DNA of 64,000 nt from an uncultured Bacilli bacterium. GTDB taxonomy: Bacteria; Bacillota_I; Bacilli_A; RF39; UBA660. Made by a program: the position numbers and the translations under genes. This document shows, piece after piece, positions 42,425 through 50,300 of the stretch. The notes below the pieces were generated by a model. It saw nothing but the letters and a program-made list of their open reading frames with translations. It was not told the origin of the DNA and made no database searches. The first letter of the stretch is position 1. The number at the start of each line of letters is the position of its first letter. The stretch spans positions 1-64,000 of the forward strand of contig CATYVZ010000005.1 in NCBI GenBank assembly GCA_958413985.1. Direction: 5' to 3'.

Positions 42425-43453
42425 TTAATTTTTTCTAAAATGATATACTTTTCCATTTTCCGAAACATTATATAACTCAAATAATGAGTCTATATAACTA
42501 TTACTTGAAAGCTTAATTTTAAATATTAAATCTTCTTTATTTTTGATATTTAAAGTTTCAAGACAACCTTCTAATGATTTAATATTTAAAGCACTGTTAA
42601 AAAATTCAAGACAATTAAAAAAGCTCTTATTTTTTTTATATTCTTCTAAAATATAAATTGCTAATGGAAGTCCGAAAACAGTCCAAGTATCTTTCAATAT
42701 ACATCCTTGTTGTTGAACATATTGTTCAAAATATTCTAAAGTCTTCTCGTAGTAACTATCTTTAAATATTTCATTATATAAATTCTCACTAATATCTTTT
42801 TTTCTTTTATATATTAAAACAATTTTATATATATAATATATTTGTGACATATAATTATACATTAACTTTTCTAATAATTTAAAATGTAAAGACCTATCTT
42901 TACAATAAATAGTATCTTTTAAATCCTCAAAAAATATAAGTTCTGTTCCATATGATAGTGCCTCTGTCAATAAATTGCTGACAAAATTTCTTTTATCATC
43001 CGGCTGATTTCTATAATGCATTAATTCATGAACTATAACTGCACTGTCTAAGATCGTATTTTTTATATTAATCAACATTATTTTTTTATTGTTTTTATCA
43101 TAACTGGAAAGCCCATCTTTCTGGCATCCAAAAAAATTATTGAAGTCGTTATCCTTAAAAACATCATTTTCTAATATTAATGTTTTATCTTTGACTAATT
43201 GCTCTAAATTTAAAGCAATATTATGTCTATCTAAAAACTGTTGCACTAAAGTCAAAGTCATTTCTTTAGTCATACTTGTATATTGAACATCTTTATCAAT
43301 ATGATAATTACATAGAATTTCGTAGCTTTCTCCAATATAATTGACTAAATTCCATAAATCTTCTACTCTATCTAAAACAAAAGAGTTATTACCAAAAAAT
43401 GACATATTATCAAACCATATTTTATATAACTCTACTCTTTCCTTAGTGACCAT
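42425..43453 (-). CDS. Putative zinc metallopeptidase (HELMH motif), family not recognised
   Basis: 342 residues, no signal peptide or membrane helix, rich in Tyr, Phe, Lys and Asn. The only clear motif is VIVHELMHYRNQ (HExxH, residues ~135) followed 30 residues on by EALSYGTELIFFE, which could supply the third ligand as in gluzincins. Similar HExxH modules occur in ImmA/IrrE-type peptidases that cleave repressors, but there is no HTH partner next door. GAGGTG precedes the ATG. Probably cargo of the accessory region. Confidence 0.55.
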   Translation of the reverse strand: MVTKERVELYKIWFDNMSFFGNNSFVLDRVEDLWNLVNYIGESYEILCNYHIDKDVQYTSMTKEMTLTLVQQFLDRHNIALNLEQLVKDKTLILENDVFKDNDFNNFFGCQKDGLSSYDKNNKKIMLINIKNTILDSAVIVHELMHYRNQPDDKRNFVSNLLTEALSYGTELIFFEDLKDTIYCKDRSLHFKLLEKLMYNYMSQIYYIYKIVLIYKRKKDISENLYNEIFKDSYYEKTLEYFEQYVQQQGCILKDTWTVFGLPLAIYILEEYKKNKSFFNCLEFFNSALNIKSLEGCLETLNIKNKEDLIFKIKLSSNSYIDSLFELYNVSENGKVYHFRKN

Positions 43454-43500
43454 TATAACACCTCAAATCAAAAAGCATTTTATTAAGTATAATACGCCAA

Positions 43501-45060
43501 TCATTGTTTTATCTTGACTAATACTTTATTTATCTTTTTATCCTTTAGCTTTAACATCTCTAATTGTTTAATAATGTTTTTCTCAATAGTCATAATTTGT
43601 CCTAATAAAAGTCTTGCTTCATCGTTGTTATAAAAGGTAAGTAAACGATTCTTTAAAACTGTCAATTCCATTAAAGAATCATTACTGATCTTATAAATGT
43701 CAATAAGCATTTGTTGATGATTTTTATATTCCTTTAGCAATAAATAATCTATTTCTAGATTGGGATCAGTCAATTTACGCATCGTCTTAATTGAATTGTT
43801 TAACATAATAGTGCTAACTAAACTTCCCAATAATTTATTTTTAAAAAACGAAAGTGGCAAAAATGAAAAAGTAAAATTTACAATGTTCCTTGAAAAATTT
43901 AATAAAGATGAAAATAACGTTTTTTTGCGATTAGTAGATTTAGTAATTCTCTTTAAATAATTTTCAAAATAACGATTCTGTTCGATAATATTTTCTACAA
44001 CTAGCTCTTGGGCTTTAATTGCTTCAAGGTCAATTTTAGATTCTTTTTTTAAATTTTTTTCCTCTAAATTACCAGCGTTTTTTTTCTTTATATCATTTTG
44101 TTTATTATTCTGTTTCTGTGGTTTTTTCTCATAAAATATAATTTTTTTCTTCGATGATATTGCTTTAAAATCATCCTCAATTCGTTTTAAAATATCATCG
44201 ATGCTTTTAGTGTTTTTAAGTAATTCATAATGATCTTCTTTTAAATAAATAGAACGATCAAAGCTATCTTCAATTTCGTGATATTTTTCTTTTAATTGTT
44301 CAATTTTTTTTCGTAAAACTTTTAACTGATTTTCAAGATCATAAAAATGATTATAAACGGTAGTTTTCTTTATTTTTTCCTCGATCGTGCTAAGAACTTC
44401 ATAATCTTTTTTTAAATCTTTATTAGCATCTTTAATGAAGTTTAAACTTACTTCTTTAGTATTCAAAAGCGATTTGACCTTTTTTGCTTCAGTCAAATGA
44501 TTAGCTTTTTTTAAATTAATAGGCTCTTTTCTTTTAATGGGATTGCTCACCAAAGGAGATGGTCTAAATTTTAAATCATCTTTTATCCTTTCTCGATTTA
44601 CATTATTTTTATTATTTACAATTTTACTATCTATATTTTTATTTTCTTCCTTTGGCAATGATTTATTAATCTTCTGTTTTAGATCATCTTTTTTTATAAT
44701 AATTTGATTTAACTTTTGTTGATAATATTGATTAATTTTTTTAGATGAAATTAAAGAAACTTCTTTTTGTAATGTTTCAATTTGTTGATCGATCTTTTCA
44801 AAGTTGACAATTTCTTCTTTGGTTACCTGTTTTAATTTAAGATCAAGTTCTTTAAACATCGGTTCTACTTTCGATTTTACTTTCGTTTTATCATTAAAAT
44901 TAAATAAATAACCAAATGGCGCATATAAAACAGCTAATAAACTATACACAAATGACTTAGCTTTAGGATGCTTCTTTTTTTCTTTTTTAGATTTTTTTAG
45001 TCGCAAATTAATTCGCCATTGCCTAAGCATATTCTTAAAACCGCCTAAAACTTTATTCAT
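43501..45060 (-). CDS. Coiled-coil protein of unknown function with two hydrophobic segments
   Basis: 519 residues from ATG 45060 (GGAGG 5 nt upstream). A strongly basic start (RLKKSKKEKKKHPKAKS) is followed by a hydrophobic stretch (FVYSLLAVLYAPFGYLF), then ~350 residues of lysine/glutamate heptad-rich coiled coil broken by Asn/Lys linkers, a second hydrophobic patch (FTFSFLPLSFFKNKLLGSLV, ~395-420), and a final coiled coil. No family recognised. It lies directly after lepB, so it may be a native gene rather than part of the insertion; a structural or envelope-linked role fits the composition. Confidence 0.6.
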   Translation of the reverse strand: MNKVLGGFKNMLRQWRINLRLKKSKKEKKKHPKAKSFVYSLLAVLYAPFGYLFNFNDKTKVKSKVEPMFKELDLKLKQVTKEEIVNFEKIDQQIETLQKEVSLISSKKINQYYQQKLNQIIIKKDDLKQKINKSLPKEENKNIDSKIVNNKNNVNRERIKDDLKFRPSPLVSNPIKRKEPINLKKANHLTEAKKVKSLLNTKEVSLNFIKDANKDLKKDYEVLSTIEEKIKKTTVYNHFYDLENQLKVLRKKIEQLKEKYHEIEDSFDRSIYLKEDHYELLKNTKSIDDILKRIEDDFKAISSKKKIIFYEKKPQKQNNKQNDIKKKNAGNLEEKNLKKESKIDLEAIKAQELVVENIIEQNRYFENYLKRITKSTNRKKTLFSSLLNFSRNIVNFTFSFLPLSFFKNKLLGSLVSTIMLNNSIKTMRKLTDPNLEIDYLLLKEYKNHQQMLIDIYKISNDSLMELTVLKNRLLTFYNNDEARLLLGQIMTIEKNIIKQLEMLKLKDKKINKVLVKIKQ

Positions 45061-45099
45061 AAAATCCTCCACCGCTATATTATAACATAAAAATTGGTT

Positions 45100-45582
45100 T
45101 TATTCGATAAAACCAATCGGCCAAAGACTAAATGTTGTCGTCCCTTCAATACTATCTTTAGAAATAGGTCCAATAATTCTACTATCACTAGAATTGTTGC
45201 GATTATCACCCATAACAAAATAATGATTATCTGGAATTACATCGATCTTCAAATTAGAAAGTTTGAAATTATTCGTTTTACTAGCAAAAGGATCATCAGT
45301 TTTAACACCATTGATATATAAAACACCATCTTTATATTCGACAGTCTCACCTGGAAGACCAATAATTCTTTTTACTAATTTAGAATTGTTGTAATCAAAA
45401 ACGACAATATCAAATCTTTCGTATGATTTATCATACTTTTTTAAAATTAGGATCTCACCATCTTTTAAAGTATCAGCCATCGAAGTACCAGACACCATAA
45501 CCGGAGTAAAAATAAAAGCTCTTACTACTAAAACTGCTACTAAAATAATTATATAAGGAATTGCTTCTTTTAAAAATTTCAT
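45100..45582 (-). CDS. lepB: Signal peptidase I (second of two)
   Basis: 160 residues with one anchor helix (~8-28). Catalytic Ser in VSGTSMADTL, Lys in KLVKRIIGLPGE, then GDNRNNSSDSR. Located right after rplS, the conserved place of lepB beside rbgA in many Firmicutes, so this one is probably the ancestral copy. Confidence 0.94.
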   Translation of the reverse strand: MKFLKEAIPYIIILVAVLVVRAFIFTPVMVSGTSMADTLKDGEILILKKYDKSYERFDIVVFDYNNSKLVKRIIGLPGETVEYKDGVLYINGVKTDDPFASKTNNFKLSNLKIDVIPDNHYFVMGDNRNNSSDSRIIGPISKDSIEGTTTFSLWPIGFIE

Positions 45583-45632
45583 AATATCACACTCATTAAT
45601 ATTATATACTATTTTTAAAAATTTTTAAACAA

Positions 45633-45653
45633 AAAAAGCTTAAGCAGCTTTTT
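45633..45653 (-). terminator. Terminator of rplS
   Basis: An 8-bp perfect stem AAAAAGCT / AGCTTTTT with a 5-nt loop; the rplS stop codon is in the loop, and T7 follows on the minus strand. Confidence 0.85.
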
Positions 45654-46002
45654 CATTTTCGTCAACTCGACGTTCTTTAATTTTTGGTTGTTTCAACATT
45701 GTTCTGATGTATCCAAGTTTAGCTTGTCTTACTTTACCAGTTCTAACCAATTCGATCGAATCGATAATTGGACTGTTAATTGGGAATGTTCTTTCAACTC
45801 CTACGCCACCAGATGTTTTACGGACGATAAAATTCTTACCGACACCGCTACCCTGAATAGCCATTACTAGACCTTCGAAAGCTTGAATTCTCTCTCTTTT
45901 TCCTTCGACAATTTTTACGTTAACTCTAATTGTATCGCCAACTCTAAACTCAGGTATATCATGGCGCATTTGTTTTGCAGTTATCTTGTCTACTAAATTC
46001 AC
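45640..46002 (-). CDS. rplS: 50S ribosomal protein L19
   Basis: 120 residues: FRVGDTIRVNVKIVEG, RIQAFEGLVMAIQGSG, SGGVGVERTFPINSPIID and GKVRQAKLGYIR identify L19. Start is GTG 46002 with GGAG 9 nt upstream. It is monocistronic, with its own promoter and leader hairpin, separate from rpsP. Confidence 0.97.
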   Translation of the reverse strand: MNLVDKITAKQMRHDIPEFRVGDTIRVNVKIVEGKRERIQAFEGLVMAIQGSGVGKNFIVRKTSGGVGVERTFPINSPIIDSIELVRTGKVRQAKLGYIRTMLKQPKIKERRVDENEKAA

Positions 46003-46026
46003 GATTTCACTCTCCTTTATAAAACT

Positions 46027-46056
46027 GTAATCATAAATTAAAAATCAGCGGATTAC
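46027..46056 (-). promoter_or_regulatory. Putative L19 leader hairpin
   Basis: In the rplS 5' leader, GTAATCCGCTG begins a stem closed by GATTAC (46027-46032 with 46051-46056), 24 nt before the start codon. Position and the GUAAUCCGCUG / GAUUAC pair resemble the Firmicutes L19 leader used for autoregulation. The identification is from memory of the motif. Confidence 0.55.
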
Positions 46057-46066
46057 ATCACAAAAC

Positions 46067-46095
46067 ATTTTAACATAACAGATTATTCGTGTCAA
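46067..46095 (-). promoter_or_regulatory. Promoter of rplS
   Basis: TTGACA (46090-46095), 17 nt, TAAAAT (46067-46072), with TATG before the -10 box. The stretch from TTATG through TAAAATGTTT is identical to that of the rpsP promoter at 6838. Confidence 0.85.
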
Positions 46096-46587
46096 CTATT
46101 TACTGCGCAATATTTTCTTTTTGTTGCTATATATTTCGGTCAAAATATAAACGATAATACAATATATAATATTTAATAACAACGAAGAATATATGTTTTT
46201 AAACAAATCAAATAATGAAAAAGACAAATTTTTAAACATGGTAGCAAACAAATAATTGATAATGCGATATAAAATTATCACGGTAATAGTGATTAAAACA
46301 TCGATATAAACATTATTAGATAATAAATAATTAAATAAGCCAACTACAAAACCAAGGGCCATAAAAATAAAGAAATTTAAAAACAAAGTATCTAAGTATG
46401 CAATATCGTAAAGTAAGCCAAGTATCGCTATATATTTGAAGTAACGATAATTATTATTGTTAAAATAAGGATATATCAAAACCAATGCAACGATAGTAAA
46501 AAGAGGTAAAAATAAACTATTAGGTAAAATATAACGTGATAAGATGCCATCTAGAAAAAAGGATACAATCGATATTAAGATTATCAT
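46096..46587 (-). CDS. mreD: Rod shape-determining protein MreD
   Basis: 163 residues with five or six transmembrane helices, no charged soluble domain, typical length for MreD. It overlaps the end of mreC by 4 nt. Part of the elongasome that directs lateral wall growth; MreB is not in this window. Confidence 0.82.
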   Translation of the reverse strand: MIILISIVSFFLDGILSRYILPNSLFLPLFTIVALVLIYPYFNNNNYRYFKYIAILGLLYDIAYLDTLFLNFFIFMALGFVVGLFNYLLSNNVYIDVLITITVIILYRIINYLFATMFKNLSFSLFDLFKNIYSSLLLNIIYCIIVYILTEIYSNKKKILRSK

Positions 46588-47432
46588 ATATTCCTCTTTA
46601 ATATTGTAACATAATTAATATTATCAAAATTGACATCTGATTGCATTTCTAATACATTAGATAAATCAAACGTATCAGTTCTAACACCAGTAATTTTACC
46701 GATAATAATTCCTGAAGGGAAGATATCGCCCATGCCAGTTGTAGTTACTAACGCTCCATCTTCGATTTTATTAGTTTGTGATATTCCCTCTATTATATGT
46801 TTTTTTGTCTTACTATCATAACCGCTTAAAATGCCATAGACATAATCATCACCTGACTTGATTTTAACCGATATCTTTTCGACGACATCAGTTGCAGTTA
46901 TTAAGCGAACCGTACTATTAAATGTAGTAGTTTTAACAACTTTACCGATAAGACCATCACCTACTACTACTGGCATGTCAACTGTGATACCATCATGTTC
47001 ACCTTTATCGATAATAATTGTATCTGACCAGAAGTTTAAGTCACGACTAATAACAGTAGCATTCATATAGGTATATTCAGATAAAACAGCATTAATACCT
47101 AAAAGTTCTTTCATTTCTTCTAATTGTTTTTTTAATTCTTCGTTCTCAATTTGATATTTTTGGTATTGCGCTAATTCGTTTTTTAAATTATTATATTCAT
47201 CGTACATTTGATTTTTCTTTTTGCCTTCATCGATTTTATCGACGACAAAATCAATCGGATAACTTAAAATTTTCTGAACAGTTAAAACACTATCTTTAAT
47301 GGCTTTTTCGAAGACAGTTAACTTACGATCAGTAACTACTACATTAACTATAAAGCCAACAATTAAGCAGATAATTATAATGCAGATAATAATTATTTTA
47401 TTTTTTTTGGTTTTATTTTTTTTTCTATACAT
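46584..47432 (-). CDS. mreC: Rod shape-determining protein MreC
   Basis: 282 residues: short basic cytoplasmic part, one membrane helix (~12-32), coiled coil (~65-112), then the beta domain with ATVISRDLNFWSDTIIIDKGEHDGI, VVGDGLIGKVV, TGMGDIFPSGIIIGKI. This is the standard MreC layout. Good AAGGAG site before the ATG. Confidence 0.93.
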   Translation of the reverse strand: MYRKKNKTKKNKIIIICIIIICLIVGFIVNVVVTDRKLTVFEKAIKDSVLTVQKILSYPIDFVVDKIDEGKKKNQMYDEYNNLKNELAQYQKYQIENEELKKQLEEMKELLGINAVLSEYTYMNATVISRDLNFWSDTIIIDKGEHDGITVDMPVVVGDGLIGKVVKTTTFNSTVRLITATDVVEKISVKIKSGDDYVYGILSGYDSKTKKHIIEGISQTNKIEDGALVTTTGMGDIFPSGIIIGKITGVRTDTFDLSNVLEMQSDVNFDNINYVTILKRNI

Positions 47433-47500
47433 ATTATCTTTCTCCTTTTTATATTATAACCTACTTCTCAATATTTTAAAAGAAAAAAGAACAATACTTT

Positions 47501-47860
47501 TTATTTGAAATTAAGTTTACTTTTAATTCTTTCAACTGTTCTTTTTGGATTACTACAAAACATATTATATAATTCACGATTCTTTTTAATTGCTTCGATT
47601 ATTTGAATATCATTCTTAGCCATTTTGACAGGATATTCTTCATTGTTTTCGTCGATGACACGAACATCCAAGCCTAAAACGTATTTAGCATCGAGGTCTA
47701 GTATCTCAATTAACTTTAAAAAGTTATTCATATTAGGTGTTCTTGTTCCCTTTTCATAGCCGCAGATTGACACTTTAGAAACACCTAGTAAGTTTCCTAA
47801 TGTTTCTTGTGATAACTTTTTAGCTATTCGCGCTTCTTTTAATCTTTCCCCTATTATCAT
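47501..47860 (-). CDS. XRE family transcriptional regulator
   Basis: 119 residues. The helix-turn-helix covers ~5-60 (RLKEARIAKKLSQETLGNLLGVSKVSICGYEKGTRTP). The second half (~70-119) is a helical dimerisation or sensor part without a known domain. Divergent from a second, shorter XRE gene across a 138-nt region with repeated TGTTAACA sites. Possibly a phage-type repressor pair or a small stress switch. Confidence 0.85.
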   Translation of the reverse strand: MIIGERLKEARIAKKLSQETLGNLLGVSKVSICGYEKGTRTPNMNNFLKLIEILDLDAKYVLGLDVRVIDENNEEYPVKMAKNDIQIIEAIKKNRELYNMFCSNPKRTVERIKSKLNFK

Positions 47861-47883
47861 TGTCTATACCTCCGTAATCAATT

Positions 47884-47981
47884 TGTTAACATAATTATAT
47901 CATATCTAAGATTATTTACAACTTTTTTAATTTTCTGTTAACATTTACTTGAAATTAATTTGTAGTTAATGTATAATTAAC
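47884..47981. promoter_or_regulatory. Divergent XRE operator/promoter region
   Basis: Contains two exact TGTTAACA palindromes (47884-47891, 47936-47943) and GTTAAT-N5-ATTAAC (47965-47981). Minus-strand promoter: TTGTAA (47916-47921), 16 nt, TATAAT (47894-47899). Plus-strand promoter: TTGAAA (47949-47954), 17 nt, TATAAT (47972-47977). The palindromes touch or overlap both promoters, so mutual or self-repression by the XRE proteins is likely. Confidence 0.65.
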
Positions 47982-47998
47982 ATAAGGAGGCGATATAA

Positions 47999-48214
47999 AT
48001 GAATAAACTGCAAGAGTATCGTATTAAAAATAATTATAGTTGTCAAGATATGGCAAATAAGCTGAGTATTAGCAAGTCATTTTATTGGCAAATCGAAAAT
48101 GGAAAGAGAAGATTAAGCTATGAAACAGCCTTGAATATAGCGAAAATTTTTAAAACTAGACCTGATAACATTTTTTATGAGGACTATTTATATAAAGAAA
48201 AACAAGGGTTTTAA
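47999..48214 (+). CDS. Small XRE-type DNA-binding protein
   Basis: 71 residues, almost entirely a helix-turn-helix: LQEYRIKNNYSCQDMANKLSISKSFYWQIENGKRRLSYETAL. No extra domain. AAGGAGG lies upstream, and the promoter overlaps a GTTAAT/ATTAAC palindrome. Convergent with ssb through a shared terminator. Confidence 0.85.
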   Translation: MNKLQEYRIKNNYSCQDMANKLSISKSFYWQIENGKRRLSYETALNIAKIFKTRPDNIFYEDYLYKEKQGF

Positions 48215-48226
48215 GCCTCTTGTTTT
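48199..48226. terminator. Bidirectional terminator between the small XRE gene and ssb
   Basis: An 8-bp stem AAAACAAG / CTTGTTTT with a 12-nt loop. The stop codons of both genes lie within it, and A/T runs flank it on both sides. Confidence 0.75.
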
Positions 48227-48543
48227 TTGCTTGATAGAAAAGTAACTCTTTCTGCTACTACTTCCATGATACTGTGTTTAACTTCTTCTGGATATTCAAC
48301 TATTCTGGTTTGAATACGCCCTCGAACTCCAATTAAATCACCTTTTTTACAGTATTCAGCAGTTGTTTCGGCAATTCCTTTCCATAAAACACAAGAAATG
48401 AAATCAGTATCATATTCGCCTTCAACATTTTTATAAGAGCGTTGAACTGCTAATGTTATATTGGTAACCTTAGTTCCATTTTCTGTTTCTCTTACTTCTG
48501 GTTCTTTGACGATTCTTCCTACCAATATCGATTGATTTAACAT
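48211..48543 (-). CDS. ssb: Single-stranded DNA-binding protein, short form
   Basis: 110 residues from ATG 48543 (AAGGAGG 6 nt upstream). One OB fold: LNQSILVGRIVKEPEVRET, TNITLAVQRS, DFISCVLWKGIAE, GVRGRIQTR. After the fold comes only FLSSKKQEA; the acidic DDIPF-type tip that binds partner proteins is absent. It may be a secondary SSB, like Bacillus SsbB, with the main one located elsewhere. Confidence 0.88.
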   Translation of the reverse strand: MLNQSILVGRIVKEPEVRETENGTKVTNITLAVQRSYKNVEGEYDTDFISCVLWKGIAETTAEYCKKGDLIGVRGRIQTRIVEYPEEVKHSIMEVVAERVTFLSSKKQEA

Positions 48544-48579
48544 CAAATTCCTCCTTTCAGCCCCAATATAACACAATCT

Positions 48580-48666
48580 AAAAACGCAAGCAAATGACCA
48601 ATATTATATTTTTGATTTTCAAACGACTCACTTTTTATATTTTGTCTCGATAGATTTTGCGTTTTT
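48580..48666. other. Gap upstream of ssb with long-range inverted repeat
   Basis: The arms AAAAACGCAA (48580-48589) and TTGCGTTTTT (48657-48666) pair over a 67-nt A/T-rich centre. The ssb promoter is probably TTGCTT, 17 nt, TATATT on the minus strand close to the first arm. No gene or known RNA is visible; significance uncertain. Confidence 0.3.
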
Positions 48667-48724
48667 TGGTAACTAGCAATTAATTATAGTATCCAAAATT
48701 TAAAATTATACTTTTTTCAAAAAA

Positions 48725-48746
48725 AATAATGTTTTTCAACATTATT
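48725..48746 (-). terminator. Terminator of the small lipoprotein gene
   Basis: A 9-bp perfect stem AATAATGTT / AACATTATT, 4-nt loop, then T8 on the minus strand. The stop codon is within the stem. Confidence 0.85.
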
Positions 48747-49053
48747 CACATTGCAAGAAATATTTTATTTCTTTTATGTCTTGAGTTTCTTCGTCAATGA
48801 TCAGTTCGACATAAGATTGATCTTTACATCCCTCAAGTCTAGACAAATCATAATTAGCTTGAACCATTTCGTTTGCTTCTTTTAATTGCGTAATAGATAT
48901 AGTAGGATTAGTCAATCCTATACTTCCTTTTTGATAATCATTATAAAATGTCGTTGCATATTCGCTCATTGCTTCTTCATATTTTTCTTGATTATCGCAA
49001 CCTACTAAAAGCACTAAGCTAAACATAAATATTAAAGATAAAAACTTGTTCAT
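48742..49053 (-). CDS. Small predicted lipoprotein
   Basis: 103 residues. Signal peptide with lipobox LVGC (Cys about residue 19), then a short soluble domain with two further Cys (EGCKDQS, FLQCE) that could form a disulfide outside the cell. Not recognised. Monocistronic, with its own terminator. Confidence 0.65.
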   Translation of the reverse strand: MNKFLSLIFMFSLVLLVGCDNQEKYEEAMSEYATTFYNDYQKGSIGLTNPTISITQLKEANEMVQANYDLSRLEGCKDQSYVELIIDEETQDIKEIKYFLQCE

Positions 49054-49125
49054 AAATCCTCCTTTATTACACTATAAATATTATACCATATTTTTTTAAA
49101 ATTTAAAATATATTCTATTATTTAA

Positions 49126-49545
49126 TTAATCTTTTGTTATTATTTTTTTTATTGCCCACCACGGTAATAAAGCACATTTTTTACGACTTGGTTGACGACT
49201 TATATCCTCATAAACATTAGCCTGATCTAAAATTTGTTGATCATAATCTTTTCCATCGATCATATTTTCAAAATTTTGGTAAATTATATTAGCTTCGTCT
49301 TTAGTTTTACCAATTAATATGTCACTCATAATTGAAGCACTACTTATACATATAGCACATGCTTCCCCATCAAAACGGATATCGGTAATTTTATTGTCAT
49401 CAATTTTTACCATTAAGTTTATTTCATCAATGCAACTATCATTACTAGTAGTAGAACATAGATAAGTTTCGTCTTTGATTAATCCTCTATTTTTAGGGTG
49501 TTGATAGTTTTCTAGAATAATACTTCTTTTTGCATCCTGATCCAT
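49126..49545 (-). CDS. sufU: Fe-S cluster assembly scaffold / sulfur acceptor SufU
   Basis: 139 residues from ATG 49545 (AGGTGATT upstream). Three Cys at the scaffold positions: NDSCIDEI, GEACAICISSASIM and RKKCALLPWWA; the SufU-type insertion between the second and third Cys is present. In Bacillus SufU accepts sulfur from SufS. The first site reads SNDSC instead of the usual PxCGD, and the usual sufS neighbour is missing; sufC and a SufB/D-like gene lie 10 kb away. Confidence 0.85.
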   Translation of the reverse strand: MDQDAKRSIILENYQHPKNRGLIKDETYLCSTTSNDSCIDEINLMVKIDDNKITDIRFDGEACAICISSASIMSDILIGKTKDEANIIYQNFENMIDGKDYDQQILDQANVYEDISRQPSRKKCALLPWWAIKKIITKD

Positions 49546-49642
49546 TTTAATCACCTATTTAATTATATATTTATATTAAAAAAAAGGCAATAGTATTTGT
49601 AAGTTGAATTGATATTTTATACTATTATATTTTAATAAAAAA

Positions 49643-49656
49643 AGGCTATTTAGCCT
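49643..49656 (-). terminator. Terminator of spoVS
   Basis: A compact stem AGGCT / AGCCT with a 4-nt loop, followed by T7 on the minus strand. The spoVS stop codon overlaps the stem and loop. Confidence 0.8.
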
Positions 49657-49906
49657 CTACTATTAATTTTATTGCAGTCCTTTCTTCACCGTCTATTATA
49701 ATATCGGTAAAAGCAGGAATACAAACTAAATTTTTACCTGATGGTGCTACGAAACCTCTAGCAATCGCTATTGCTTTAATTGCTTGATTTAAGGCTCCAG
49801 CTCCGATTGCTTGGATTTCTAAACTGCCTTTTTCTCTAAATACATTGGCGAGCGCTCCTGCCACTGAATTGGGATTTGATTTAGATCCGACTTTTAATGT
49901 TTCCAT
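49646..49906 (-). CDS. spoVS: Stage V sporulation protein S
   Basis: 86 residues, exactly the Bacillus length. PNSVAGALANVFREKG, EIQAIGAGALNQAIKAIAIARGFVAP and DGEERTAIKLIVE are nearly invariant in SpoVS. An Alba-like small protein needed for coat assembly and spore core dehydration in B. subtilis, under SigH control there. Further support for sporulation. Confidence 0.96.
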   Translation of the reverse strand: METLKVGSKSNPNSVAGALANVFREKGSLEIQAIGAGALNQAIKAIAIARGFVAPSGKNLVCIPAFTDIIIDGEERTAIKLIVEAK

Positions 49907-50042
49907 ATGTTTTATTCCTTTCTATATTTTAAATATATGTTGGATATATTTATTTATGATTTAAAAAGTAGTAACAATTTTAGCAAATTATAATATAATT
50001 TAGTGTAATACTTTTTAAAATTAAAAATATTTTACAAAAGTA

Positions 50043-50071
50043 TTGACAAAAACAAATTTTTAAAGTACAAT
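50043..50071 (+). promoter_or_regulatory. Promoter of tRNA-Gly
   Basis: TTGACA (50043-50048), 17 nt, TACAAT (50066-50071), ending 18 nt before the mature tRNA. Confidence 0.8.
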
Positions 50072-50089
50072 TTATATGCCTACTAATTT

Positions 50090-50163
50090 GCGGGTGTAGT
50101 TCAATGGTAGAACTCCAGCCTTCCAAGCTGATAACGTGGGTCCGATTCCCATCACCCGCTCCA
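50090..50163 (+). tRNA. tRNA-Gly (TCC)
   Basis: 74 nt with encoded CCA. Acceptor GCGGGTG / CACCCGC, D arm TAGTTCAATGGTAGAAC, anticodon stem CAGCC with loop TTCCAAG region giving TCC, T arm GGGTCCGATTCCC. It is the likely integration target of the element whose integrase fragment lies at 50301-50627. Confidence 0.96.
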
Positions 50164-50170
50164 AATTTAT

Positions 50171-50194
50171 ATAACACACAAAAAATTGTGTTAT
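50171..50194 (+). terminator. Hairpin after tRNA-Gly
   Basis: An 8-bp perfect stem ATAACACA / TGTGTTAT with an 8-nt loop, 7 nt after the tRNA. The T-run that follows is weak (AATATAGACTTTTC), so it is a probable terminator or processing stem. The rest of the gap to 50300 shows nothing further. Confidence 0.55.
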
Positions 50195-50300
50195 AATATA
50201 GACTTTTCTTTCTTTTAAATTTTTATTTTTAGTTTTTGTTATAACTTTATGTTTGAAAATGTCGTTTTCGATATCTTTATAGATTTTACATTTAAAAAGT

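Noticed and set aside
26072..45582. Two signal peptidase I genes as evidence of duplication
   Set aside because: They share only family motifs and differ in context; multiple signal peptidases are normal in Firmicutes.
48580..48666. Small RNA (6S, SRP or similar) upstream of ssb
   Set aside because: The long-range inverted repeat does not form the conserved features of these RNAs that I can recognise.
49980..50177. 65-residue frame antisense to tRNA-Gly (GAGDGNRTHV...)
   Set aside because: A well-known false protein produced by translating the reverse strand of tRNA genes.
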